This document shows, in pieces, positions 9,397 to 19,913 of a DNA stretch of 64,000 nt. The position numbers and the translations under genes are program-made. This stretch comes from Geosiphon pyriformis (taxonomy: Eukaryota > Glomeromycota > Glomeromycetes > Archaeosporales > Geosiphonaceae). Each line of letters begins with the position of its first letter. Position 1 is the first letter of the stretch. Where the stretch lies: positions 254,604 to 318,603 of the forward strand of contig JAAOMT010000295.1 of the NCBI GenBank assembly GCA_016748015.1. Reading direction: 5' to 3'. The notes beneath the pieces are model-generated. The model was not told the DNA's origin. It saw only the letters and a program-made list of their open reading frames with translations, and made no database searches.

Positions 9397-12300
9397 ACAG
9401 CAATTCAAATATGGATTTGATAATTCAGATATTCAAAATCAGAAGGCTGTTGTTTAAAGATTGTTAAATATAAAAGCTGATTGATATTATTGTTTTTTTT
9501 TAAAATTGTTTTTAAAATAAGGTTGATCAAAGAAATAAGTTATATAAGCCATATAAGTTTTAGCTAAAAGCTCATTCAAAAATCAGTTCCAAAAGTTTTG
9601 GAATTGTTTATTAAATTGTTTTTCAATAAAAAAGCAAATTAAACAAAAAAGCAAAAAATTGAATACAATAAAATCTAGATTGTTTATGTTATATGTTACA
9701 AAGTATTTTTTTGATTGTTGTAACAAATATAAATAATCACTTATATAATAAAAAGCAAATAAAATTTGAAAATTTTTTAAAAAGCACTATTTTTATATTA
9801 CAGGTTAAAATAACAAACTAAAAAATAGCAAAAAAAAACAGAATTTTAAAATAATAAAATTAATCAAAGGGAATTTAACTTTAAGAAATAAATTGAATGA
9901 ATATGAATTTAATATATAAGATCAGTTTCATAAAATATCTTAGTCACTAATCTTTTTAAAAGGTAACTAAAGAATTTAAAAATAGAGAAATAATCCATAC
10001 TGTTAATAAATGATAATATACTAATATAATTTTATATTTTATGTTAGCAATCTTAAAATTCAATATCAAGTAACAAATGTATTCTTTAGTTATGTTTTAT
10101 TTAATAATTTTTAAATATTATAATTATACAGATTAAAAAAAATAAGTAAATACCAATAAGTAATTTTTTATCTTAAAATATTTAGATATTTAAAGATAAA
10201 AAATAAGAAAATAAGTAATATAAAAAAAATTAAGATAATAATTGTTATTTTATTTATTTTTAATTATTAATACATATTTTTTTATAGTTAAGGACTTATT
10301 GTTTATATAGCTATTAATAATTAAATCATTAATCAGATCAATAATCAGATTAATAATCAAGTTAATAATAAAATCAATAATTAGGTTAATAATTATTATC
10401 TAAAAATAAAATGGCTAATTATATAATATTAGTGGCTAATATATATGATAACTAATAAAAACTATAGGTTTTAACTATAACAATATTTATGCAATTAATC
10501 AATTTTAAGCAATTTGTTTAATTTATAAAACATAAAAAAATGTTTTAAATAAAATAATTGCTTATTGCTGGTACAAAGTTGGTATTTTTTTAATTAATAC
10601 AAATGACAACTTTCAGAATAAAACTACAAACTTAGAAACAACAACTAATTATAATCAAAAAATAGTATTAAAAAAGATTAAAAATTGTTATAAAAAGTTC
10701 AATTGTATATAGCTAAATTATACATACTTAGTAATTAAAAAATTGGTAAATTTATCTAAAAAAAACAATATAATTACTTTAGAACATTTAAATAATAATA
10801 AGATTACAAATTATATTATAAAAAATTATAAATAAAACATAATAGCTTTAATAAAAAACAAAAGATACAAAAAATAATAAGTATTAAGAATATATTAACT
10901 GCTATTACAAATCTTAAACAGTTTATAAAGCTTAAAAATAGCAAAAAATTTTATAATGTAGTTAGTAAACTTACTTATATTAAATTTATATTTTATAAAA
11001 AAATACAAATAATTCTTATAAGTTTCTTTAATATTACATAAACTATTTAAAAAATTTTATAAGAATATGCAAATAAATTTATTTTTAATAATATTATATC
11101 TATTTTTAATATATATACTTAAAATTAAAAAAACTTATAATCTGTAATAATTTATATTAATTTGTATTTATTAAGAATATGAGTTATTTTAAGTTTAATT
11201 GTAATCATAAATTATCTTAAAAATAATTTTTAAACATAAAAATTCATATAAAAAACTTAAATAGTAACAAAACAATAATATACATAAAAAAAATATTATT
11301 AATATAATTTAATAATTATTTAAGAACTTAAAATAATTTAATTCAGATTTAAAAATTATAATTAATAATTTCAAAATAATATATATAAAACATTAAAAAA
11401 TCCAAAATAAAAAAACATAGTTTTAATTTATATATAAATAATTTCAAAAATAATAACAAGTTTATTAACAAAACTATTAAAAAATTAAAAATATTATTGA
11501 ACAATAGATTAATAAAAAAACATATTAAAATTATTATTAATTATATTTAAAAACCTAAAAACAAAATTTTTGATTAATTATTATTACTATTAACTTAAAA
11601 AACAGTTAAATATATAATATTATACTTTAATTAAAATAATTAAAAAAACTATTATATCATAATTTAAAAACTTCGCAAAAAAACTGAAAACTGCCACAAA
11701 ATATTATAATGTATTTAATCAACTTATAATTTCAAAAATTTTAATAACATATTAATAATATAGTATTAAATTATTAAAAATAAATATTTTAATAATATAT
11801 TATTAATTTTAAATATTAAATACAACTTATTTAATATCTAATTTTTGTGATTAAATATAAATAATAAACAATTATAATTAAAACTTGAAAAATTAATATT
11901 AATATAATTTTATAATTTAAATAAAAACAATAAAAACTTAAATATTTACTTTATTTTTTTGTTATATTATTAAATATATATATATATATTTTGAATTTTT
12001 TGAATAATTACAATAAAAACAAAAATATTTAAATAAATTTATATTTTTTATATTAATATTTTTATTAATAAAACTTATTTCAATTTTTTTATTATTTACT
12101 ATTTGAATAATAATATTATATTATTAACAAAAAAACTAAAAAAAAAACTTTTTATTAAATAAATTAAAAGCAAAAAACATTTTGGTAATGTAAAAAAATT
12201 TGTTAATTTGTTAATAAAGTTTGTCTATTAATATTAAAAAAAGTTATATTATAGTTAAAAATACTGTTTTATTTAAAAATACATGTTATTTTGTTAAAAA

Positions 12301-12430
12301 CTTTATAATTTTGTAAATTGACTTATTGAAAAACCAAAATATGTTAATGTTTTTATGACTAAAAATTTGATTAAGTTTGCATTATTTTGGTCTAATATTT
12401 TGATAGCACTATTAAACTAAATTTATCAAG
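9397..12430. other. A+T-rich intergenic desert
   Basis: Extremely A+T-rich with dense stops in all frames. No gene, RNA or convincing repeat unit seen. Probably decayed transposon material that can no longer be read. Confidence 0.6.
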
Positions 12431-12439
12431 CATGTACAT

Positions 12440-13040
12440 AAAGAAAAAAAGATTTTATAACCCTAATTATTCGAGTTTGCTTTGTTTAAAATGTAAGAAT
12501 GTAGAAACTTCAAATTATTTGTTTTTTTGTTTCAAAATTAAGAATGGTATCTGAAAAATATGTTAAGGTTTAGGGTTCTAACTCTGCAATTCTGCAAACA
12601 CTGGTTGAAGTATGAGGTGTTAAGAGTAGTTGCCAAGGTTTTGTCTTCAATGATTGGTTTTTTAAATCTCTGGATAGATTTGGACAGATTAATGTTGTCA
12701 CTTGGAATATTGTTGATCTTGTATGTGGCACACAGGAATTTTATTTGACTGCCAAATTCTAAGCTTTGGGTAGAGTGCAAGAGAGGTATGATTAATGATG
12801 TTGCTTTTGTGGTCTGAAGTTAGAGGTTCGGTTTCTCTACTGGATGATATGCATTTCTGCGATGTCGGTTGCTCTGAATTTTGGTTTTCTCAAGAGTTTG
12901 GCCATGGTCTCGGATTTGTTCTTTGATATGTTGAGACCGTTTGGTCTCACGGGTGTAGCTGGCTCGGGTGGCTGATCACGTATGGTTAAGCTTATTTTTT
13001 CCTGGTTTACAATGTGGTTGGGTCACGCTCGTCAATGCAT
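12440..13040 (+). pseudogene. Decayed 3' end of a LINE ORF2 (same type as the element at 58.7 kb)
   Basis: Broken plus-strand frames read a CLKC...ETSNYLFFC segment (a degenerate CCHC-like finger), then CQGFVFNDWF, then a stretch around VTWNIVDLVCGTQEFYLTAKF, and a Gly/Phe-rich tail. I recognise this order from the C-terminus, beyond RNase H, of Rhizophagus LINE polyproteins. That is recollection, not a search. The intact counterpart lies outside the window. The segment is followed by an A-rich stretch near 13040-13065, which would suit a LINE 3' tail. Base composition is clearly richer in G+C than its flanks. Confidence 0.6.
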
Positions 13041-13324
13041 AATAATAAAAAATTATTTGAATATAATTTAAAATTTATCTTGTTTTAGTTAAAAACTACA
13101 CTGAAGGCTAAATATAAACTTGCTTAACAACTTCGTCTCTGATCTTTAAGTTTTGTTCACAACAGTTCACGTATTAAAAATACGACCCATAGAAAATTTA
13201 CGATAGATCAATTTACAGGTTCCTTTGATGATGCTTATAGGGCTTCTAGTCTCAAAAAAAACAATGAATATAACCTCATTCCACTTTTCATTAATTGGAG
13301 CTAAAGCCACACTCATTCAAGATG

Positions 13325-13981
13325 CTATTTAGCTCTGATCTTTTCAAAAACTGTTAGGACGTGAAACAGCATAGATCTTATCGTTGAAAACGGTAAACCC
13401 ATAGTTGTATTCATGAAAAGTGACTAATATAGAACGTAAGAGGAAGTAACGGGTAAAAAAGTCGTAAATATTATGTCCAAGATATTTCGGGAAATTAATA
13501 GAAAGTTATCAGCACAAACCTGTCACTTTTTTAGGGATCAATTCTGGCTCTTCCCCTCCCTCTGAACTCTTCTCTCCAATAATAGTCTCACTAGCTGTGC
13601 CACCACTTTTGGAGTTTGTTCCTCTTTTATTATTCGGAGCTTCCATTTGTTTCTCTAAAAAGAGATTCACATTCTGGAACAGTTTCTGAGCAATGGTTGC
13701 ATGGCGTAAAGTGATATTTTCGGTCGACTATCATGTTTATAAGAAATTAAGGAAAACCGGTACTTTTTTCTGTGATGAACCCAATCAAAAAGATAAGGCT
13801 TAAATATTCTATACGTCTACAAGAGACCCATCTTCCATGTTGACGGTGAATGAGGCAATATGTTTTGGGAGTTGTGATAAAGCTGTAAAGTATTCGTCAT
13901 GGGAGGCCTAATTTTTCTCAAATTATAAGATCTTTGTCAGAAGAATGAAGAGGAATTGTGTGAATTCAAAGTAATTACCAT
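13325..13981 (-). CDS. Hypothetical small protein (109 aa, four exons)
   Basis: Exons by hand: 13981-13979 (the ATG alone), 13907-13815, 13727-13520, 13350-13325, in frame to TAG and totalling 330 nt. Introns start GTAATT, GTATAG and GTTTGT and end in AG. The protein starts MASHDEYFTALSQLPKHIAS, has a helical middle (KLFQNVNLFLEKQME), then a low-complexity Ser/Gly/Glu stretch and a basic tail. I do not recognise the family. Size and character would suit a small subunit of a nuclear complex, but that is a guess. Support is the consistent phase of all junctions and codon-like composition. Splicing immediately after the ATG is the oddest part; an alternative is a start within exon 2. It is divergent from NUF2, with about 270 bp between. 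Confidence 0.5.
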
Positions 13982-14252
13982 CTTCGAGGATTCAATTGGA
14001 GAAAAGAATGGGTGAAAAGTCAAACAGTTCGTTTAATCTATAGCAATCGTTGGAATTTACACGTGACTCGTTAGTCTTATCGGAATCTGATAAATCAATA
14101 AAACGAATCTAGTAACGCGTCTAAAAGCTAACAATAAACGCGAAAAGCTTCCGTTTATATGCTAATATATATATATCATTAGGAAATAACCTTTAAGGGA
14201 AAATTCCGAATTTTCACTCCATAAATATCTTTTTTCAATTCACTTGCGGACC

Positions 14253-16246
14253 ATGGAAAAGTACGGATTCCCACTATTACAATTGCAGGAAATTCAAAAT
14301 ATCCTTGCCGAAATGGGTCACCCCATGAACCAAGAAGATTTGACAACCAAGCTTAGTTCGACCCGACTTCAGCCTATATTTGAATTCTTTTTACAAACGT
14401 GCATGGGCTTAAGTAGAGACAACTATTTACCCACCCACTTGAATAACAAACAAATGTCTAACATGGTCGGATATCTTTTGTTGCCAATCCTTACTGATAA
14501 GCATATGTTCTTAATTTTTTAATATTTATGGATAGGAAACTCAAATGGAGACGGTTCATTTGTTGGGTTTTTTATATAAGTTGTATGAGTCACCGCTCCC
14601 TACATTTTGATTTGCGATTTGAGTATCTGGTTAAATGTCTAAATTAAAATTGACTTCAAATAGGAGAACTCTGGCACATTTAGCAGGAATCACAGATTTT
14701 ACAATTCGTGATTACATCAAACCAGAGCCTGGGCGTATTCGAAAAGTTCTTAGTGGTGTGATCAACTTTGCGAAATTCAACCAGGACAGACAACATATAT
14801 ATGAAAAGTTAGATGATGAATCGGTATGTGTGGCCCATTTTAAATTAACTATAGAAAATTTTTGTTTTTAAGCCTCACCATTGCATTAAGCGCAGGCTCA
14901 CTTGGAGGAAGAAAGGGAAACCTTAAGAAGGCAGCAAAATGAACTTTTGCAACACGTAAATGCTCTCAAGTAAGATATCATTCGACGTCTTAGGCTCTAG
15001 AGTATTTTCATATCTTATGATTAAAATGCGGTTTAGATTGCAACGAAAAGAGCAAGAACCTGAGATAAAGAGCTTAAAAGAAGCTAATGACACTTTAGGT
15101 ATGGATTTGAGGGATTTAAAGAAGAAAAATAACCCTTTGGTCACCGAAATCGAAAATCTCAAGAAAAGAAAAGAGGATATCACTCTGAAAATTGTAATTA
15201 GAAATTTAAGCTTTTCTCCTTTAATCTTTTAGTCAAATGGATTTTCGGTATTTCGCACATGAATTATGATTTATCCTCTTTTCTTCTTCATAGTCAAATA
15301 ATTCTTATGCTACTGTGAATTTACGTCAAGAGATACAGCAGCTTAAAATCCGTGTGGTTCCGCAGGACCCTGAAAAACTGAAATTGGTTTGCAAAAAAAG
15401 TTAATATAAGCACATGATTGGAAGGAAGAAAACCTAAATAAATTATAGTCTATTAATAGTCGATCGAGCAGTTGAATGATGCTCTAAGAAAAGAACAGGA
15501 AGCAGTGACATCTAATGAAAGAAAAATCAAGGAAATCAGACGAAAAATCGAAATCGGCAAAGCTTTACATGAGGTCGGTCCTTTTGGATTTATGTTCAAA
15601 ATACACTAAATAGAATTTTGAGCCTAATATTTTTTAAAAAGAAAATAAAACCTTGTGTCAAAAGCATCGAGGAGGCAGAAAATGAAATCAATAAATGTGA
15701 AAACGAGGAACAGTGTGTTCGAGAACTCCGTCAAAGTCTAGAGTCGAAAGAACTTGAGCAATCAAATTTACAAGCCGATTTGGAGGTAAATCTTATGTAT
15801 TTATTTGCCTTTAGTATTGATTTCATATTTTCTCAAGTGTGCATTTTTTTTAGAGGTTAAAAAAGATTGAAGGGAACCATCGTGAAAAGCTTGAACAAAT
15901 TTTAGCGCAAGCGCAGATCAGGTCGGAAGAGTTGGAGAAACAATGGCTTCAGTCAGAAAATGCTTATAAAAAAATGAAGCAAGACGATAGTAAAAATGAG
16001 GAGCAGATCTTATCCGAACAAAAATATATAGAAGAGCTAGAACGCAAGGTATCATCAGGTCCTTTTATTTACAATCATATTATCCTTCACTTATATATCT
16101 ACGAAAATAAGATGGCCTCGATGCGAGACATCATTGAAAAAAATCGCACAGAGATGACAACTCGATTCATTAACTTTAAGAACCTAGCCGAGGCTCGTCT
16201 CCAAGAACTACAACAAATAATGGAAGATCCAAAATATAGATTATAG
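14253..16246 (+). CDS. NUF2: Kinetochore protein Nuf2 (NDC80 complex)
   Basis: Nuf2 pairs with Ndc80 in the outer-kinetochore complex that binds spindle microtubules. Exons: 14253-14465, 14536-14582, 14664-14823, 14896-14969, 15037-15193, 15294-15386, 15460-15573, 15642-15785, 15854-16048, 16112-16246; 443 aa, close to the 450-465 usual for the family. The N-terminal calponin-homology region shows MEKYGFPLLQLQEIQNIL and the Nuf2 hallmark DFTIRDYIKPEPGRIRKVLS, followed by VINFAKFNQDR. From about residue 150 the protein is a long coiled coil rich in Lys/Glu/Gln. The start was chosen at the first ATG after a short upstream region; an upstream in-frame TTG is not used. The first intron uses the weak donor GTCGGA and exon 8 has a purine-rich acceptor, so those two junctions are less certain. 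Confidence 0.93.
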
Positions 16247-17603
16247 AGGTGAAAATTTTTACCGGTAATATACAGTATTTTCTTTTTCTTTTTCTAGTAC
16301 CACTTTGATTGACCTAAAAATTCGGGATAAACTGGCGTTTTAACAAGTATTGAGTGATTCAACTATATAACAGGTTTTTATTAAGCTCGAATCAGATTAG
16401 ATGGATCGGATAAGATAAATTGCGCTTTCTCCATATCTAAATTGGGAAATTTTCCAAAAAGGAAGTTGATATTTTTTTATGGTCTAAATATGCCTTTGGA
16501 GTAATATAGACATTTCTGATATCACCCATTTAATCCGAGTTTGGAGCTTACTAAAAGATGAAAAGAGGCAGGGTTCAAATTCAAACTCGAGTTGTTTTTT
16601 TTTGACAAAGGGAGACTTCAAACTAAAAGAAACGGCTCCAATCAATTATCGTCATTTGAATATTTTAAAGCAAAAGCACAAGATATCAAAAGTTGAGATT
16701 TCGGCTTTTAACTATAAATTCCTTTTGATAGTATTTTTTTTTAAAGCAAGATTATCATATCAAGTTTCGTATTCGGCACCAATATTCACACTTCAAAGAA
16801 TATTGGAAATTCATTATCTCGGTTTAGTAGAACAAATTTTAGCTTCGAAAAGTGTTACTTTGATGACAACTGGCTGGGCAAACAACTCTGTGCTGGCGTC
16901 CATGTGATGACAAGTGGGGTAACGCGAAAAGCCTAGTTTAGGAATTAAGAGAATCAAAATTTTGATATTCTTTGGCGGATAAGATTAAAGATGTGCTGGA
17001 TATAAATGAAAAAATCTTTGGGGGAGATCATTAACATGATGATGACGCTCGAGTTTTTTCAATAAGATAAGATTGCCTTTCGAAGGGATGGTGAATGGTT
17101 TCTTACTGGTTATGAATAACGCCAACTCCAAATATATTCCTGGTGCCCAGAAATCAAGAAAATAGTTAGCTGCAAGGATTTGCATCAGACTGACGCAAAG
17201 TCAATCTTTAAATTAGAAGTTATTTTTGATTTATATAATTTTTCTTAGCGGGTAAGCCATCGTTTATCTTTTAACTTATTTGTACGCGTTATTGGATTTC
17301 GTGAAACCTTCTTTTCGAAGAAAAATATAAAAATTTCATCACTCCTGCATATATAAACTTTCTTGCCGTGAGACTCCAATTCTCAAGCTAATAAATTTTT
17401 AGAATTGTTAATATTACTTAAAAAGTGCTTGATCATTATTCAAAAGAGGTGGTGTTCTGGGTTATTAGCTGTAAAAGTAGAAGGTATAAGGGGATACTCT
17501 GGGCGTTTAAACCGTCGATTAGAGTCGCGTCTTTTTTCTTCCACCTGGTCGAAGTTCGTCTATTGTAGAATTGAAGCGTTAACTTTATTCAAAAAATCGC
17601 AAA
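16247..17603. other. Intergenic, nothing recognised
   Basis: Between NUF2 and the phosphotransferase gene. A 101-codon frame at 16602-16907 and short frames on both strands have no recognisable motif and no splice structure. The last few hundred bases should hold the promoter of the downstream gene. Confidence 0.6.
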
Positions 17604-19201
17604 ATGGCTTGGTTTGTGGATTCAGATTATATCGGGGAAGTTGGCTTGAGTAATTTAAAATACTATAAATATTCTGCGACGGACAAGTCTCCGATTGCCA
17701 GATACATTCTGAAACCATACTGGACCTGGGCAGTACACCTTTTCCCTTTATGGATGGCGTAAGTTTGAAGATTTATCATTTGATATTGTGTGTTTTGGAA
17801 ACTTGTAAAATTGGTTTACGTTCTTATGTATAGACCCAACTTGATCACATTGTGTGGCTTGGGATTCATTATCGTTAATTTAATCTGCGTGGCCATTTGG
17901 ATTCCGGATCTGGTTGGTCCAGGTCCATCGTGGTTGTATTTTAGGTGGGTTTTCCATTAATTTGTCAACACAAAATCTATTGGGTTTGAAAATGTTTATA
18001 ACCCCTTTCTGGAATTTGTATAGTTTTGCTGCGGGTCTCTGGCTCTATTCAACATTTGACAACGTAGATGGAGGTCAAGCAAGACGAACTGGCACATCAT
18101 CTCCACTTGGTGAACTTTTTGACCATGGCTGTGACGCTTTAAATTGTGCATTTGGGGCTCTTGTTCAGTCAGCATCGATGGGTTTGGGACATTCCTGGTA
18201 TTCGGGTTACTTGTTGCTGTTGACTACCATACCTTTCTATACTTCGACATGGGAAGAATATCACACGGGGACATTATATTTGGGTTATGTAAATGGACCT
18301 ACCGAGGGGCTCATATTGGCCTGTCTCAGTATGATCATCTCTGGAATCAAAGGTAACCTATCAGAATGAATTTCAATTCCTTAAAACTTGTTTCACTTTA
18401 ATAACTGATTCTACATTTCCTTAGGACCTCAATATTGGACCACTAACCTTCGTGAATTGTACGGTTCAAGCGTGCCTTCTTTCATTCCAAAAGATTATCA
18501 TCTTGTTGATTTAGTGGTAATAGCATTGACCGTACTTTTGCTCACAACCCATATCCCACTCTGGTATGTACTATTCGAAATTATAAGTCTCCTTATGATT
18601 TCGATTTTTAACTTAATTTAACCTTGTTCCTTGATTATTGCCCAAAAGTTTTTACAATGTCTATAAAACATGCAAGGAAAATAATAAATCATTTCTTGCC
18701 ACGGCACCACAATTCTTTTCCGTCATTTTATACTGGTTATGTGGATACCTATGGCTCGCCTCCCCATTCTCCAAAATATTGGAAAACCAACACTTTATAT
18801 TGTTTGCATTAACCCTCGGGATTGTATTTGGGCGTATTGCAACAAAAATAATTTTAGCACACGTGACTAAAATGCCATTTCCGATGTTTACCGTGATGCT
18901 GATCCCGCTATTTCTCGGAGCCCTTTTGACAAATATTCCTGTCATTTTAAAAATGTCGTAAGTATCTCTAATTTTCGTATTATCTAACATTCTTCAACCA
19001 AATTAACCATCCAACCCATTAAACAGTGAGCCCATTCTTACACCCACTGGGGAATACTATTACCTTTGGGGATATTTCATTTTTGTTGTAATTGCTTACC
19101 TTCATTGGGCCCTTCTGGTGATCAATCGATTTTGCACCTATCTTAAAATCAGCTGCCTTCGAATCCCTCGTAGGAAACCAGGTCGGCAGAAAATTCATTG
19201 A
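17604..19201 (+). CDS. Ethanolamine/choline phosphotransferase (CDP-alcohol phosphotransferase)
   Basis: Last step of the Kennedy pathway: transfer of phosphoethanolamine or phosphocholine from the CDP-alcohol to diacylglycerol in the ER/Golgi membrane. Exons: 17604-17758, 17834-17944, 18024-18352, 18425-18563, 18649-18957, 19027-19201; 405 aa, as for yeast EPT1/CPT1. The CDP-alcohol phosphotransferase signature is complete at 18058-18135: DNVDGGQAR, eight residues, G, then D and D (ELFDHGCD), matching DX2DGX2ARX8GX3DX3D. Seven or more hydrophobic segments follow, and the N-terminus has the family's KYYKYSATDKSPIARYI-type stretch. The C-terminus ends in basic residues. Whether it prefers ethanolamine or choline cannot be told from the sequence. 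Convergent with UVDE. Confidence 0.95.
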
Positions 19202-19913
19202 TTTTATCGCTTTTCAAATGACACTATCTTGTTTTCATATGGAATTTTCTGGAAATCAAAATCTTAATGATCTCAATACTATAATAATACATTAATTATC
19301 TATTATTTTAATGTAAAATCTAATTTTACCAATCATTCTACCTGATTGATTATAGTATCTCTAATAATGTGTTTTTTCCTAAATTAATTGTAGATAATGA
19401 AGAAGAAGAGCCGATTTTATCATAGAACAAATTTAGAAATATATAATGTCCTAGCAATTAATTTATCCAAATATATGGACTTGATAACTTCGCGCGAAGA
19501 ATTTTGACTCATACGTTATCCCTCCGACAATTCTGGATTTCTTATATATTTTGTACAATTCATCAATATATCTACAACCCAATTATTACATAAAACATCA
19601 CTTCATCGACATTTTTGTGGTAGAATTTTTATATATTTCCAGCTACCAGCTGTTTCTGTTAAAATAAAACCTCATGTATTGATACTGGGTCTGTTATAGA
19701 TGATTGATTTAATGCCACTGTTAGAAATCTGAAAATAGATGAGGTCACGAATTTCAGGAGTTGTTTACATTCGTAAAAATTATTTAAAATTTTGATTTCA
19801 ATCTTTTGATGCCTTTCAAGAAAATTATAGGCAACGATGACTATATCACGAACATCCTATTAATTCCTATCATTTTAAAAAGCGTAAGCATTCACTTTAT
19901 CCTTGACTAACAC
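19202..19913. other. Intergenic between convergent genes
   Basis: 712 bp holding the 3' ends of the phosphotransferase (+) and UVDE (-) transcripts. No gene or clear terminator motif beyond A+T-rich stretches seen. Confidence 0.6.

Noticed and set aside
10200-12400. Possible centromere or telomere-like A+T-rich satellite
   Set aside because: No regular repeat unit and no telomeric hexamer; looks like simple decay.
12538-12780. Open frames on both strands at the LINE fragment
   Set aside because: The plus-strand frames taken together, with frameshifts, follow a LINE C-terminus; single frames here are by-products.
16602-16907. 101-codon plus-strand frame between NUF2 and the phosphotransferase gene
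   Set aside because: No domain, no splice pattern, low-complexity poly-T/poly-A edges; not enough to call a gene.
18661-18990. 109-codon minus-strand frame
   Set aside because: Complement of the phosphotransferase exon 5.
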